Assembly: GCA_002839205.1 (NCBI GenBank)
Contig: PGXP01000058.1
Location: 1-8,620 of the forward strand
Length of the DNA: 8,620 nt
From: Spirochaetae bacterium HGW-Spirochaetae-9
GTDB lineage: Bacteria > Spirochaetota > Spirochaetia > Treponematales > Rectinemataceae
Direction: 5' to 3'
In this document: positions 1-5,498 of the stretch, piece by piece
Position numbering within the stretch: the stretch's first letter is position 1
How the letters are laid out: each line of letters starts with the position of its first letter
Program-made: the position numbers and the translations under genes
The notes under the pieces: model-generated
Database searches by the model: none
Seen by the model: the letters and a program-made list of their open reading frames with translations, nothing else
Told to the model about the DNA's origin: nothing

Positions 1-704
1 ACCCCCGAGCGGAGGAGGAGCATGAACATCGATTCGGCGTCTTTTGACGAGCCATAGCGGTATTCGCTCTGGGCTATCACCGTGCAGTTATTATGGAGGA
101 AAACGCGCAGTCCCAGCTTTTTTTCGAGGATGCCGGCGATCGGATAGCGCTTCATGCCCGGAATTCGCGGATACGAGACGATGAGCCTTTCGGCTACATC
201 CACCTGACCTGGAGCCCCGATACCCACGCCGACGATCAAATTCCTTTGCACCGATGTCGCGGCAATGGCTTTCTCCACCAGCGAGGCGATGAGGTCCACC
301 ACCTTGTCGGCGTCTTCCGAGCGGGACAGGGCCTTGGTCTGGGAATAGATGGAAGATCCCATGAAGTCGAACACTCCAATGGATACCCTTTCCACCCAGA
401 ATTCGATGCCAATGAAGTAGTAGGCATTCTTCTTGACAACGTAGGCTACGGGGCGCCTTCCTTTTTTTTCCTGCCTCGAGGGTTCCTCGGTCGACGGGAG
501 TTCGGCGGCGAAAGGCTCGATGAAGCCCTCTGCCTCGAGATAGGAGAATATTCTGAAGATTGTGGGAGGTTTGAGACCCGTGGCGAGCACGACTTCCGAT
601 TGGGAAAGACCGCGTTCTCCTGCTGCGTGAACGAGCCTGAGGACGAGCTTTTCGTTACGCCTCCGTACGTCGGAAACGCGAAGTGGTTTGGTGCTTGGTG
701 ACAT
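1..704 (-). CDS. ROK-family transcriptional regulator (partial, C-terminus beyond window)
   Basis: The reverse strand is open from an ATG at 704-702 to the window edge, giving 234 full codons. Residues about 16-62 form a winged helix-turn-helix of the kind at the N-terminus of NagC/XylR/Mlc-type ROK repressors. A charged linker (about 65-85) leads to the ROK domain, with VGVGIGAPGQVD at 158-169 and the HNNCTVIAQSEYRYG segment at 204-218. In ROK sugar kinases the second motif reads N-D-A-N, and its Asp is the catalytic base. Here N206 replaces it, which fits a non-catalytic sugar-sensing repressor. An in-frame TAA lies three codons upstream of the ATG, so no earlier start exists; there is no obvious Shine-Dalgarno. 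The zinc motif expected further on is outside the window. The gene follows a tRNA gene with a 45-bp gap containing a palindrome. The effector and target genes cannot be told from sequence; control of the sugar operon on the right is possible but undemonstrated. Confidence 0.9.
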   Translation of the reverse strand, partial: MSPSTKPLRVSDVRRRNEKLVLRLVHAAGERGLSQSEVVLATGLKPPTIFRIFSYLEAEGFIEPFAAELPSTEEPSRQEKKGRRPVAYVVKKNAYYFIGIEFWVERVSIGVFDFMGSSIYSQTKALSRSEDADKVVDLIASLVEKAIAATSVQRNLIVGVGIGAPGQVDVAERLIVSYPRIPGMKRYPIAGILEKKLGLRVFLHNNCTVIAQSEYRYGSSKDAESMFMLLLRSG

Positions 705-716
705 GGTCAGTTACAG

Positions 717-739
717 CATACCGCAGCATGAGCGGTATG
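717..739. promoter_or_regulatory. 8-bp perfect inverted repeat between tRNA-Gly and the ROK gene
   Basis: CATACCGC (717-724) and GCGGTATG (732-739) are perfectly complementary around a 7-nt spacer. The element sits 12 nt upstream of the ROK start codon and 10 nt downstream of the tRNA end. It could be an autoregulatory operator for the ROK protein or a processing/termination hairpin for the tRNA. No T-run follows it on the reverse strand, so a classic intrinsic terminator is unlikely. Confidence 0.45.
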
Positions 740-749
740 GGAAGTCTAG

Positions 750-820
750 AGCGACCGACGGGAGTCGAACCCGCTTCTCGAGCTTGGGAAGCTCGGGTAA
801 TACCGGTATACGACGGTCGC
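750..820 (-). tRNA. tRNA-Gly (anticodon CCC)
   Basis: Read on the reverse strand, the sequence folds as a complete cloverleaf. The 7-bp acceptor stem is GCGACCG/CGGTCGC. The D-arm has A14, G18G19 and A21. The 5-bp anticodon stem is CGAGC/GCTCG with loop TTCCCAA, so the anticodon is CCC and reads GGG glycine codons. The variable loop has 4 nt. The T-arm is GCGGG-TTCGACT-CCCGT. The discriminator base is U, as is usual for bacterial tRNA-Gly. The CCA end is not encoded, so it must be added by the nucleotidyltransferase. The D-loop reads ACCGG where A-A-T-G-G is common in bacterial tRNA-Gly. Those bases fall inside the 5' segment shared with the adjacent repeats, which suggests copying or gene conversion between them. 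Confidence 0.93.
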
Positions 821-863
821 GATTGGACGTGCGTCGCTTCTCGCGACGCGGTTTTTATAGGTA
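803..863. repeat. Partial tandem-repeat unit fused to the tRNA 5' end (unit 0)
   Basis: From 803 rightwards, the sequence matches the right half of units 1 and 2: CCGG, then TACGACGGTCGCGATT (808-824; identical to unit 1 over TACGACGGTCGCGATT), then a small hairpin GCGTCGC-TTCTC-GCGACGC (831-849). Positions 803-820 are also the first 18 bases of the tRNA, so the unit merges into the tRNA gene. On the + strand the hairpin is followed by GG and TTTTT (852-856) and resembles an intrinsic terminator, although no + strand gene lies upstream. Confidence 0.7.
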
Positions 864-885
864 ACCGTCGTGAGCCGGCGGTCAA
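854..885 (-). promoter_or_regulatory. Candidate promoter of tRNA-Gly
   Basis: On the reverse strand TTGACC (885-880) and TATAAA (859-854) resemble -35 and -10 boxes, but the 20-nt spacer is longer than the usual 16-18. The predicted start lies near the small hairpin 831-849, which would become the 5' leader of the tRNA transcript and be removed by RNase P. The TTGACC box lies inside repeat unit 1 and is conserved in unit 2, but the TATAAA box is not. Confidence 0.3.
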
Positions 886-974
886 CCTAAAATCCGTGAT
901 TCAAAGAACTTGCAACCGGCTTACGACGGTCGCGATTTTGATGTGTTGCTTCTCGCAACACGAATTCAGAGGAA
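864..974. repeat. Tandem-repeat unit 1 (111 bp, two hairpins)
   Basis: The large inverted repeat has arms ACCGTCGTGAGCCGG (864-878) and CCGGCTTACGACGGT (916-930) around a 37-nt loop. All 15 positions pair in a + strand RNA, with one G-U. A small hairpin GTGTTGC-TTCTC-GCAACAC follows at 943-961. Positions 864-935 match unit 2 (975-1046) at 65 of 72 positions, and all seven differences are transitions. Open frames crossing the repeats on both strands have no ribosome-binding site and no recognisable product. Confidence 0.85.
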
Positions 975-1073
975 ACCGTCGTGAGCCGGCGGTCAACCCA
1001 AAATCCACGATTCAAAGAGCCTGCGACCGGCTTACGGCGGTCGCGAAAACAGTCTGCCGCTCGTGCGGCAACT
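975..1073. repeat. Tandem-repeat unit 2 (two hairpins)
   Basis: The large inverted repeat has arms ACCGTCGTGAGCCGG (975-989) and CCGGCTTACGGCGGT (1027-1041), again with a 37-nt loop. It pairs fully as + strand RNA (two G-U) but would have two A-C mismatches as reverse-strand RNA. The small hairpin here is TGCCGC-TCGT-GCGGCA (1055-1070), unlike the other units in sequence but in the same place. Similarity ends after it. Confidence 0.85.
1046..1073 (-). terminator. Intrinsic terminator of the macro-domain operon
   Basis: On the reverse strand, about 32 nt after the macro-gene stop, AGT-TGCCGC-ACGA-GCGGCA-(G)-ACT forms a GC-rich hairpin that is followed by G and TTTT (1049-1046). The hairpin is also the small stem-loop of repeat unit 2, so the repeat array may have been recruited as the operon terminator. 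The short T-run makes this moderately rather than strongly supported. Confidence 0.55.
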
Positions 1074-1104
1074 GAGCCACTATACTTGCCGAGGGCGTAA
1101 GGCG

Positions 1105-1665
1105 TCAAGATATTCGGTTTGTGAAGCCGGCTTCCAGGAATGTGTTTGCGTCGCCTTCATGAAAAAATATGAGTGATACTAAACATGGATGTTCATTGTC
1201 GCGCAGAAAAGCTGTGATTTCGTCGAAGGCGACGCGCGCCGCTTCAGCCTTGGGATAGCCGTAAACGCCTGTTGAAATTGCGGGGAAGGCGATGGTGGCG
1301 AGTTTTTCTGCGGCAGCGATTTCCAGGCAGCGCCGGTAGCAGGACGCGAGGACTGCGGCCTCGCCCTGTCCTCCGCCATGCCAAACCGGACCCACCGTGT
1401 GAATGACGCGGCCTGCCCGCAAGGCGCCTGCCCCTGTCGCCACGGCCTCGCCGGCGGGCAGGCCGTCCTTCAAGGCAGCGGCGCGGAGGGCCTGGCACTC
1501 CGCAAGAAGACTTGGTCCTCCCGCGCGGTGAATGGCTCCATCCACGCCGCCGCCTCCAAGAAGCCCTGAATTGGCCGCGTTGACGATAGCCCCGCCTTCG
1601 AATTCCGTGATATCACCGACGGCGACGATCAGGCGTCCATCCAGGAATCTACCTATTTCTCTCAT
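1105..1665 (-). CDS. Macro-domain protein, O-acetyl-ADP-ribose deacetylase type (YmdB-like)
   Basis: This 186-residue protein is a single macro domain with all hallmark motifs: VGDIT (16-20), IVNAAN (27-32), [14 protein letters not shown] (37-50), GEAVATGAG (72-80), RVIHTVGP (86-93) and [13 protein letters not shown] (126-138). N32 and D42 match the spacing of the N25/D35 pair of E. coli YmdB, which removes acetyl or ADP-ribosyl groups from O-acetyl-ADP-ribose or modified proteins. A cytoplasmic NAD-metabolism or ADP-ribosylation-reversal role follows from the family; the true substrate is unknown. The ATG lies 10 nt after the stop of the upstream response-regulator gene, so the two are almost certainly cotranscribed. 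The local ribosome-binding site is weak (an AGAG about 9 nt away), which suggests translational coupling. Confidence 0.93.
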   Translation of the reverse strand: MREIGRFLDGRLIVAVGDITEFEGGAIVNAANSGLLGGGGVDGAIHRAGGPSLLAECQALRAAALKDGLPAGEAVATGAGALRAGRVIHTVGPVWHGGGQGEAAVLASCYRRCLEIAAAEKLATIAFPAISTGVYGYPKAEAARVAFDEITAFLRDNEHPCLVSLIFFHEGDANTFLEAGFTNRIS

Positions 1666-1675
1666 AAGATTGACT

Positions 1676-2290
1676 CTACTGCCCAGCCCTGGCCTCGAGC
1701 AATTCTGTCGCCCGCTTGATTACACCCTCGAAATCCAGGGGCTTGCCGAAAAAATCATCGGCTCCCGCGGCCAACATCTCCTCGCGGATATCTTCGGTAT
1801 CGATGCCCGTCATCGAGATCACCGAAGGCTTCCCGATCGAAGGGTCGGAACGAATCCTGAAACAGAGACTCTTTCCATTTATTCCAGGAAGATCGATATC
1901 GAGGAAGACGAGGGCTGGATGGCGCTCGGCGATGATCCTGCCGGCCTCGAAGCCGTCGAAAGCCTGGACGACCATGATGTCGGGAATCCGGCGCTCCAGC
2001 ATCCGTTTGAGGATCATATTCAGGTCAGGATCGTCATCGACAATGAGGATGAGTCCGGAATCTACGTCCACATTGGTCGCCACGCTGAGCTCGTGGGGGA
2101 TCCGCATCTTTCTGTCGTCAAGAAAGGCGATGAGGTCTTCGGCATACACGCGGAACTGGCCGCCTGGCGTCGTGAAGGCCTTGAGATGTCCCCCGCGAAT
2201 CCAGTTGATGGCCGTCTGGTTCACCACACCGCAGAGATTGGCCACCTCGAGGGCTGAGTAAATCCTCACTCTTTTTTCGTTGCTTCCCAT
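1676..2290 (-). CDS. Response regulator with N-terminal MerR/excisionase-type HTH and C-terminal receiver
   Basis: The protein has 204 residues. Residues about 10-60 ([42 protein letters not shown]) match the winged-helix fold of MerR/excisionase/BldC-type DNA-binding domains. Residues about 80-200 form a CheY-like receiver: acidic cluster D85-D86-D87, phospho-acceptor D131 in FLDIDLPG, T161 in ISMTG, and K183 in FFGKPLD. All residues needed for phosphorylation are present. This order, DNA-binding domain first, is the reverse of OmpR/NarL proteins. No histidine kinase is nearby, so the partner is an orphan kinase elsewhere. The ATG is preceded almost directly by AAGGA, closer than ideal, so start choice is slightly uncertain. 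The gene heads an operon with the macro-domain gene and diverges from tex. Target genes are unknown. Confidence 0.9.
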   Translation of the reverse strand: MGSNEKRVRIYSALEVANLCGVVNQTAINWIRGGHLKAFTTPGGQFRVYAEDLIAFLDDRKMRIPHELSVATNVDVDSGLILIVDDDPDLNMILKRMLERRIPDIMVVQAFDGFEAGRIIAERHPALVFLDIDLPGINGKSLCFRIRSDPSIGKPSVISMTGIDTEDIREEMLAAGADDFFGKPLDFEGVIKRATELLEARAGQ

Positions 2291-2357
2291 TTCCTTACCA
2301 AAGTATGGCTGTATTTCGAGATTAAAGCATAATTCATGCCTCCGCGAAAGTCCACTG

Positions 2358-2408
2358 AATAAATCAGAAGGCCGGACGCTTGCAATTATCCCCGACTTTG
2401 CGTACCGT
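2358..2408. promoter_or_regulatory. Candidate divergent promoters sharing a palindromic -35 (TTGCAA)
   Basis: TTGCAA (2380-2385) reads the same on both strands. Leftwards, a 16-nt spacer leads to TTTATT (2363-2358), which could serve the response-regulator gene with a leader of about 60 nt. Rightwards, a 17-nt spacer leads to TACCGT (2403-2408), which would give tex an almost leaderless transcript. The leftward match is the better one; both are only suggestive. Confidence 0.27.
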
Positions 2409-2416
2409 ATCGGACC

Positions 2417-4873
2417 ATGAGCCTATTGCCCGACATTGAAAAACTGGCAGTCAACGAGATCGCCATCCTGAACCGCATCGCCGGAGACCTGAGCATCAAG
2501 GCCGCGCAGGTATCAGCCGTCGTCACGCTTACGGCCGAAGGTTCCACGGTGCCCTTCATCAGCCGCTACCGCAAGGAAATGACGGGAAGCCTCGACGAGG
2601 TACAGGTCCGCGACTGCGTCCACAAATTCGAGAGCTACAAGAACCTCGAGGAGCGCAGGATCGAGGTCACCAAGGGCATAGCCGCCCTCGGCAAGCTCGA
2701 CGAAACGCTCTACGCGAACATCCTTAAGGCAACGACTCTCACCGAACTTGACGACCTCTGGGCGCCCTACAAGAAAAAGAAGAAGACGCGCGGCATGCTC
2801 GCCCAGGAAAAAGGCCTCACGCCCCTCGCCGAAATTATGCTCACCCAGGACAGGGCCGCCGTGGACGCAGCGGCGCCCGGCTTCGTCCGCGAAGACGCCG
2901 AGCACCCTGAACTGTCGGTCACCAGCGCCCTGGACGCCATCGCCGGCGCCAAGGACATCCTCGCCGAGCGCGTCTCACAGAACATCGAGATGCGCGCCGC
3001 CGTCAAATCCTGGTATAAAAAGACGGGCAAGCTCGTCACGAAGGGCGTCGGCGACGAGGCCGCCCGCGAAAAGTCCACCTATCAGATGTACTGGGACTAT
3101 TCCGAGCCCCTCGCAACCCTGAAAAGCCATCGCGTGCTCGCCGTCAACCGCGCCGAGCGCGAATCAGCCCTCGACGTCACCATCGACGTGGACGAGGAAG
3201 GAGCAGCGGCTCTTCTCAAGGAAAAAGCCTTCATCCACAACACCTACCACGCCGAAGCCATCGAGGATGGCCTCAGTCGGCTTCTATCACCCGCCGTCAT
3301 CAGGGAAATCAAGTCCGACGCCACCGAGTACGCCGAAACCCACGCCATCGACGTCTTCTCCGAAAACCTGAAGAACCTCCTCATGTCGCCGCCGCTGCGC
3401 GGTTCAAGGGTTCTCGGCGTCGACCCCGGCATACGTACCGGCACCAAGTGCGCCGCCCTGGACGAGACGGGCAAATTCCTCGACTACTTCGTCATCAACC
3501 AGGAAATGAAGCTCGAGGAAGCCAAGAAGGCCATCGCCGTCGCGGTGAAAAAGCACAATATCGAGATCGTCGCCATCGGAAACGGCACCGCCAGCCACGA
3601 AGTGCAGGCCGCCGTCGCCGCCTCGATCGAGGAAAACGGCCTCGGCTGCAAGTTCACCGCCGTCGACGAGGACGGGGCTTCCGTCTATTCGGCCTCCGAC
3701 CTCGCACGCGAGGAATTCCCCGACCTCGACCTCACCATCAGGGGCGCCATCTCGATCGGCCGCCGCCTCCAGGACCCTCTCGCCGAGCTCGTCAAGATCG
3801 ACCCCAAAAGTATCGGCGTCGGCCTTTACCAGCACGACGTCAACCAGAAAAAGCTCACCGAGCAGCTGGACGAGGTCGTCGGCTCCGTCGTCAACCAGGT
3901 GGGCGTCAACCTCAACACCGCGAGCCACGCCATCCTCAAGTACGTATCGGGCATCAACATGGGGCTCGCCAAAAAAATCGTTAAATTCAGGGAAGACAAG
4001 GGCGCTATCACCTCCCGCGACATGCTCACACAAATACCCGGCCTGGGTGAAAAGACCTTCGAGCAGTGCGCGGGCTTCCTTAAGATCCCTGAAAGCCACA
4101 ACGAACTCGACAACACCTGGGTGCATCCGGAAAACTACGCCCTCGCGGCGGAAATCCTCCAGTTCATCAAGGCAGGGTCAGACCCCAACCACGAGCAGCG
4201 CAAAGCCCTGCGCGAAAAATACTCGGTGGGCGACACCACCCTCAACGACATCATCGTCGAGCTGAAGAAGCCCAACCGCGACCCCCGCGAAGGCCTGCCG
4301 CCGCCCATACTCTCAAAGGGCGTCCTCAACTTCTCCGACCTCAAGGAAGGCATGAAGGTCACGGGCAAGGTGAAGAACGTCGTCGATTTCGGCGCCTTCG
4401 TCGACATCGGCATCAAGGAAAGCGCCCTGATCCACATCTCCGAGCTCTCAGACCAGTTTGTGCGCGACCCCATGGAAGCGATCAAGGTGGGCGACGTGAG
4501 GGAATTTACCATCATCAGCCTGGACGAGGCGCGCCACAGGATCGGGCTTTCCCTGAAAACTCAGGGAGGCTCCACGCACAATGGTTCGGCGAGCGATCGC
4601 ACAGCGCACAACAGCCCCACGCGCGACAGAGGCGGCGCGCGACCGCAGCAGCCCTCACAGGGAGCAAAACCCGTCGTGCGAGTGGTTTCAAGGCCATCCG
4701 GCACGGCTTCGCCCTCACGGTCTCCCCTGCTGTCGCATTCCGACCCGCCACGCCCAGGGTCGCCAAACCAGCCTGCGCCACGCCAACCGCAACGCGAGGC
4801 GCCGCGCCCTCGCGAACGTGAAGACGATGGAATGACCTACAATCCCTTTGCCGACCTTTTCAAGAAGCGCTGA
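2417..4873 (+). CDS. tex: Tex family RNA-binding protein (YqgF-like, HhH and S1 domains)
   Basis: This is a full-length Tex protein of 818 residues; E. coli YhgF has about 770. The N-terminal Tex helical domain includes VPFISRYRKE (45-54) and WAPYKKKKKTRG (115-126). A YqgF/RNase H-like domain starts at VLGVDPGIRTGTK (332-344), with AIGNGTAS at 386-393. Helix-hairpin-helix segments span about 495-557 (NTASHAILKYVSGI and QIPGLGEKTFEQ). An S1 domain covers about 645-715 (GMKVTGKVKNVVDFGAFVDIG begins at 645). Tex proteins are cytoplasmic, bind nucleic acid through S1, and affect transcription and gene expression in several pathogens. Residues 716-805 are an extra low-complexity tail rich in Arg, Pro, Ser and Gln, ending in the usual Tex-like terminus NPFADLFKKR. 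The start agrees with family N-termini. No good Shine-Dalgarno precedes it, which could mean leaderless or weak initiation. Confidence 0.97.
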   Translation: MSLLPDIEKLAVNEIAILNRIAGDLSIKAAQVSAVVTLTAEGSTVPFISRYRKEMTGSLDEVQVRDCVHKFESYKNLEERRIEVTKGIAALGKLDETLYANILKATTLTELDDLWAPYKKKKKTRGMLAQEKGLTPLAEIMLTQDRAAVDAAAPGFVREDAEHPELSVTSALDAIAGAKDILAERVSQNIEMRAAVKSWYKKTGKLVTKGVGDEAAREKSTYQMYWDYSEPLATLKSHRVLAVNRAERESALDVTIDVDEEGAAALLKEKAFIHNTYHAEAIEDGLSRLLSPAVIREIKSDATEYAETHAIDVFSENLKNLLMSPPLRGSRVLGVDPGIRTGTKCAALDETGKFLDYFVINQEMKLEEAKKAIAVAVKKHNIEIVAIGNGTASHEVQAAVAASIEENGLGCKFTAVDEDGASVYSASDLAREEFPDLDLTIRGAISIGRRLQDPLAELVKIDPKSIGVGLYQHDVNQKKLTEQLDEVVGSVVNQVGVNLNTASHAILKYVSGINMGLAKKIVKFREDKGAITSRDMLTQIPGLGEKTFEQCAGFLKIPESHNELDNTWVHPENYALAAEILQFIKAGSDPNHEQRKALREKYSVGDTTLNDIIVELKKPNRDPREGLPPPILSKGVLNFSDLKEGMKVTGKVKNVVDFGAFVDIGIKESALIHISELSDQFVRDPMEAIKVGDVREFTIISLDEARHRIGLSLKTQGGSTHNGSASDRTAHNSPTRDRGGARPQQPSQGAKPVVRVVSRPSGTASPSRSPLLSHSDPPRPGSPNQPAPRQPQREAPRPREREDDGMTYNPFADLFKKR

Positions 4874-4884
4874 GCAGCAGAAGG

Positions 4885-4927
4885 AAAAAATGCGGCGGGG
4901 GCGGCGATTCTCGGAATCGCCGCCCCC
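4885..4927. terminator. Strong GC-rich hairpin between convergent tex and lapA transcripts
   Basis: A perfect 14-bp stem (GGGGGCGGCGATTC at 4897-4910 with GAATCGCCGCCCCC at 4914-4927) closes on a 3-nt loop, 23 nt after the tex stop. On the reverse strand six T (4890-4885) follow after a 6-nt gap, so it can end the lapA transcript. On the + strand the following GACCTTGCCTTTC is only weakly U-rich. It probably works as a two-way transcription barrier. Confidence 0.7.
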
Positions 4928-4931
4928 GACC

Positions 4932-4960
4932 TTGCCTTTCGGCCCGATAGCTGGTATTGT
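4932..4960 (+). promoter_or_regulatory. Predicted sigma-70 promoter with extended -10 for a small RNA
   Basis: TTGCCT (4932-4937), a 17-nt spacer and TATTGT (4955-4960) match a housekeeping promoter at 4 of 6 positions in each box. TG at 4952-4953 gives the extended -10 (TGG-TATTGT). Six bases later, at G4967, begins exactly the left arm of a long rod-like inverted repeat. The agreement between predicted start and fold boundary is the main support. Confidence 0.55.
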
Positions 4961-4966
4961 TGCCTT

Positions 4967-5063
4967 GCCCCGATGAGATGTTCGGAGCCGGATCCTCGCC
5001 GCAACCCCCCAACCCCCGCGGCGACCCCAACCTCCGGTTTTCGACATCGCACCGGGGCTTTTT
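4967..5063 (+). ncRNA. Predicted novel rod-shaped small RNA with C-rich apical loop
   Basis: The segment of about 97 nt folds as one long imperfect helix. GCCCCG (4967-4972) pairs with CGGGGC (5053-5058). Then TG, GATGT, CGGAG and CCGGA (4974-4992) pair with matching bases in 5033-5051, with two single mismatches, a bulged T on each strand and a few G-U pairs. An inner perfect stem TCGCCGC/GCGGCGA (4996-5002 with 5018-5024) carries the 15-nt loop AACCCCCCAACCCCC. A T5 run (5059-5063) follows the helix base directly, as in intrinsic terminators. The internal loop contains CCTCC (5031-5035), an anti-Shine-Dalgarno-like string. C-rich loops in bacterial sRNAs often pair with ribosome-binding sites, so regulation of mRNAs is a reasonable inference. 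The length resembles the small SRP RNA, but the conserved GGAA-capped SRP motif is missing. It could instead be only an elaborate second terminator of tex. Confidence 0.5.
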
Positions 5064-5070
5064 ATATCCT

Positions 5071-5406
5071 TTACCGTTTTGCCTCAACATTATCGGGGTC
5101 TGTTTCAGAATCCGCGGGTGCGGTCACCTCGGCCGGTGCCTGCCCAGCCTTGCTCTTTTCCTTTTCGAGTGCCGAAACCTGCCTTTTCAGCCCCGAAGCC
5201 ACACGGCTCCGTCTGAAGACGGAAGGCACCATCAACAGAACCCCCAGAAGGAAGCCGACCGCCAGCGTCATGATGAGCAGCAGCGAAAGCGACCCCGAGA
5301 TCGCCCAGGAAAAAAAGCTTATCGTGATGACGGCGCTGTTCTGCAGGGCAAAAATAACAGCAGCCACAACCACCAGAACAACCATGATTATATAAAAAAC
5401 CTTCAT
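5071..5406 (-). CDS. LapA-domain (DUF1049) inner-membrane protein
   Basis: This 111-residue protein has two hydrophobic helices (about 3-20 and 38-62) around an ALQNSAVITISFFSW segment (20-34). That segment matches the ALQN-plus-beta pattern of the LapA domain, known from E. coli LapA, which works with LapB in envelope (LPS) homeostasis. Residues about 65-85 are basic to charged and could form a short coiled coil. Residues 86-111 are an acidic, probably disordered tail. Start choice is firm: AGGAGG lies 8 nt before the ATG. No lapB follows in the window. It may be read from its own AT-rich upstream region or from the TIM-barrel gene 92 bp upstream on the same strand. Its transcript would run antisense through the predicted small RNA before reaching the hairpin at 4885-4927. 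Function beyond membrane localisation is inferred from the family only. Confidence 0.82.
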   Translation of the reverse strand: MKVFYIIMVVLVVVAAVIFALQNSAVITISFFSWAISGSLSLLLIMTLAVGFLLGVLLMVPSVFRRSRVASGLKRQVSALEKEKSKAGQAPAEVTAPADSETDPDNVEAKR

Positions 5407-5440
5407 CGTCGATTCCTCCTTTTACCCTGAGCCCAAGCGC

Positions 5441-5452
5441 ATATTACAATAT
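5441..5452. promoter_or_regulatory. Short AT-rich palindrome upstream of lapA
   Basis: ATATT-AC-AATAT lies 34 nt before the lapA start in an AT-rich island of a GC-rich sequence. It could be a -10 region or a small operator. No clear -35 partner was found. Confidence 0.25.
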
Positions 5453-5498
5453 ACTACCATCATCCCTGCCTGGTGATGAGATTAAGTTCAGTTAGGCA

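Noticed and set aside
93..701. Rightward open frame of 202 codons opposite the ROK gene
   Set aside because: It is the antisense shadow of a clear ROK regulator and matches no family.
831..856. Functional + strand intrinsic terminator after hairpin 831-849 (T5)
   Set aside because: No + strand gene or promoter lies upstream. The T-run equally serves as the -10 region of the tRNA on the other strand and is absent from the other units.
803..1073. CRISPR array
   Set aside because: Only two full units about 111 bp apart, with the inter-hairpin parts conserved rather than unique spacers, and no cas genes.
750..1073. Integrase attachment-site duplication at the tRNA
   Set aside because: Integrases normally use the 3' half or anticodon region. 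Here the shared bases are the 5' end, no integrase gene is present, and the copies include both orientations.
683..1108. Open frames on both strands across the repeat array, each with internally repeated peptides
   Set aside because: They have no ribosome-binding sites and no recognised domain, one overlaps the tRNA, and the peptide repeats only reflect the DNA repeats. The base changes between units preserve stems and are not codon-biased.
4967..5063. Small SRP (4.5S) RNA as identity of the rod-shaped RNA
   Set aside because: Length and rod shape fit, but neither strand has the conserved GGAA-capped apical helix with its asymmetric loop.
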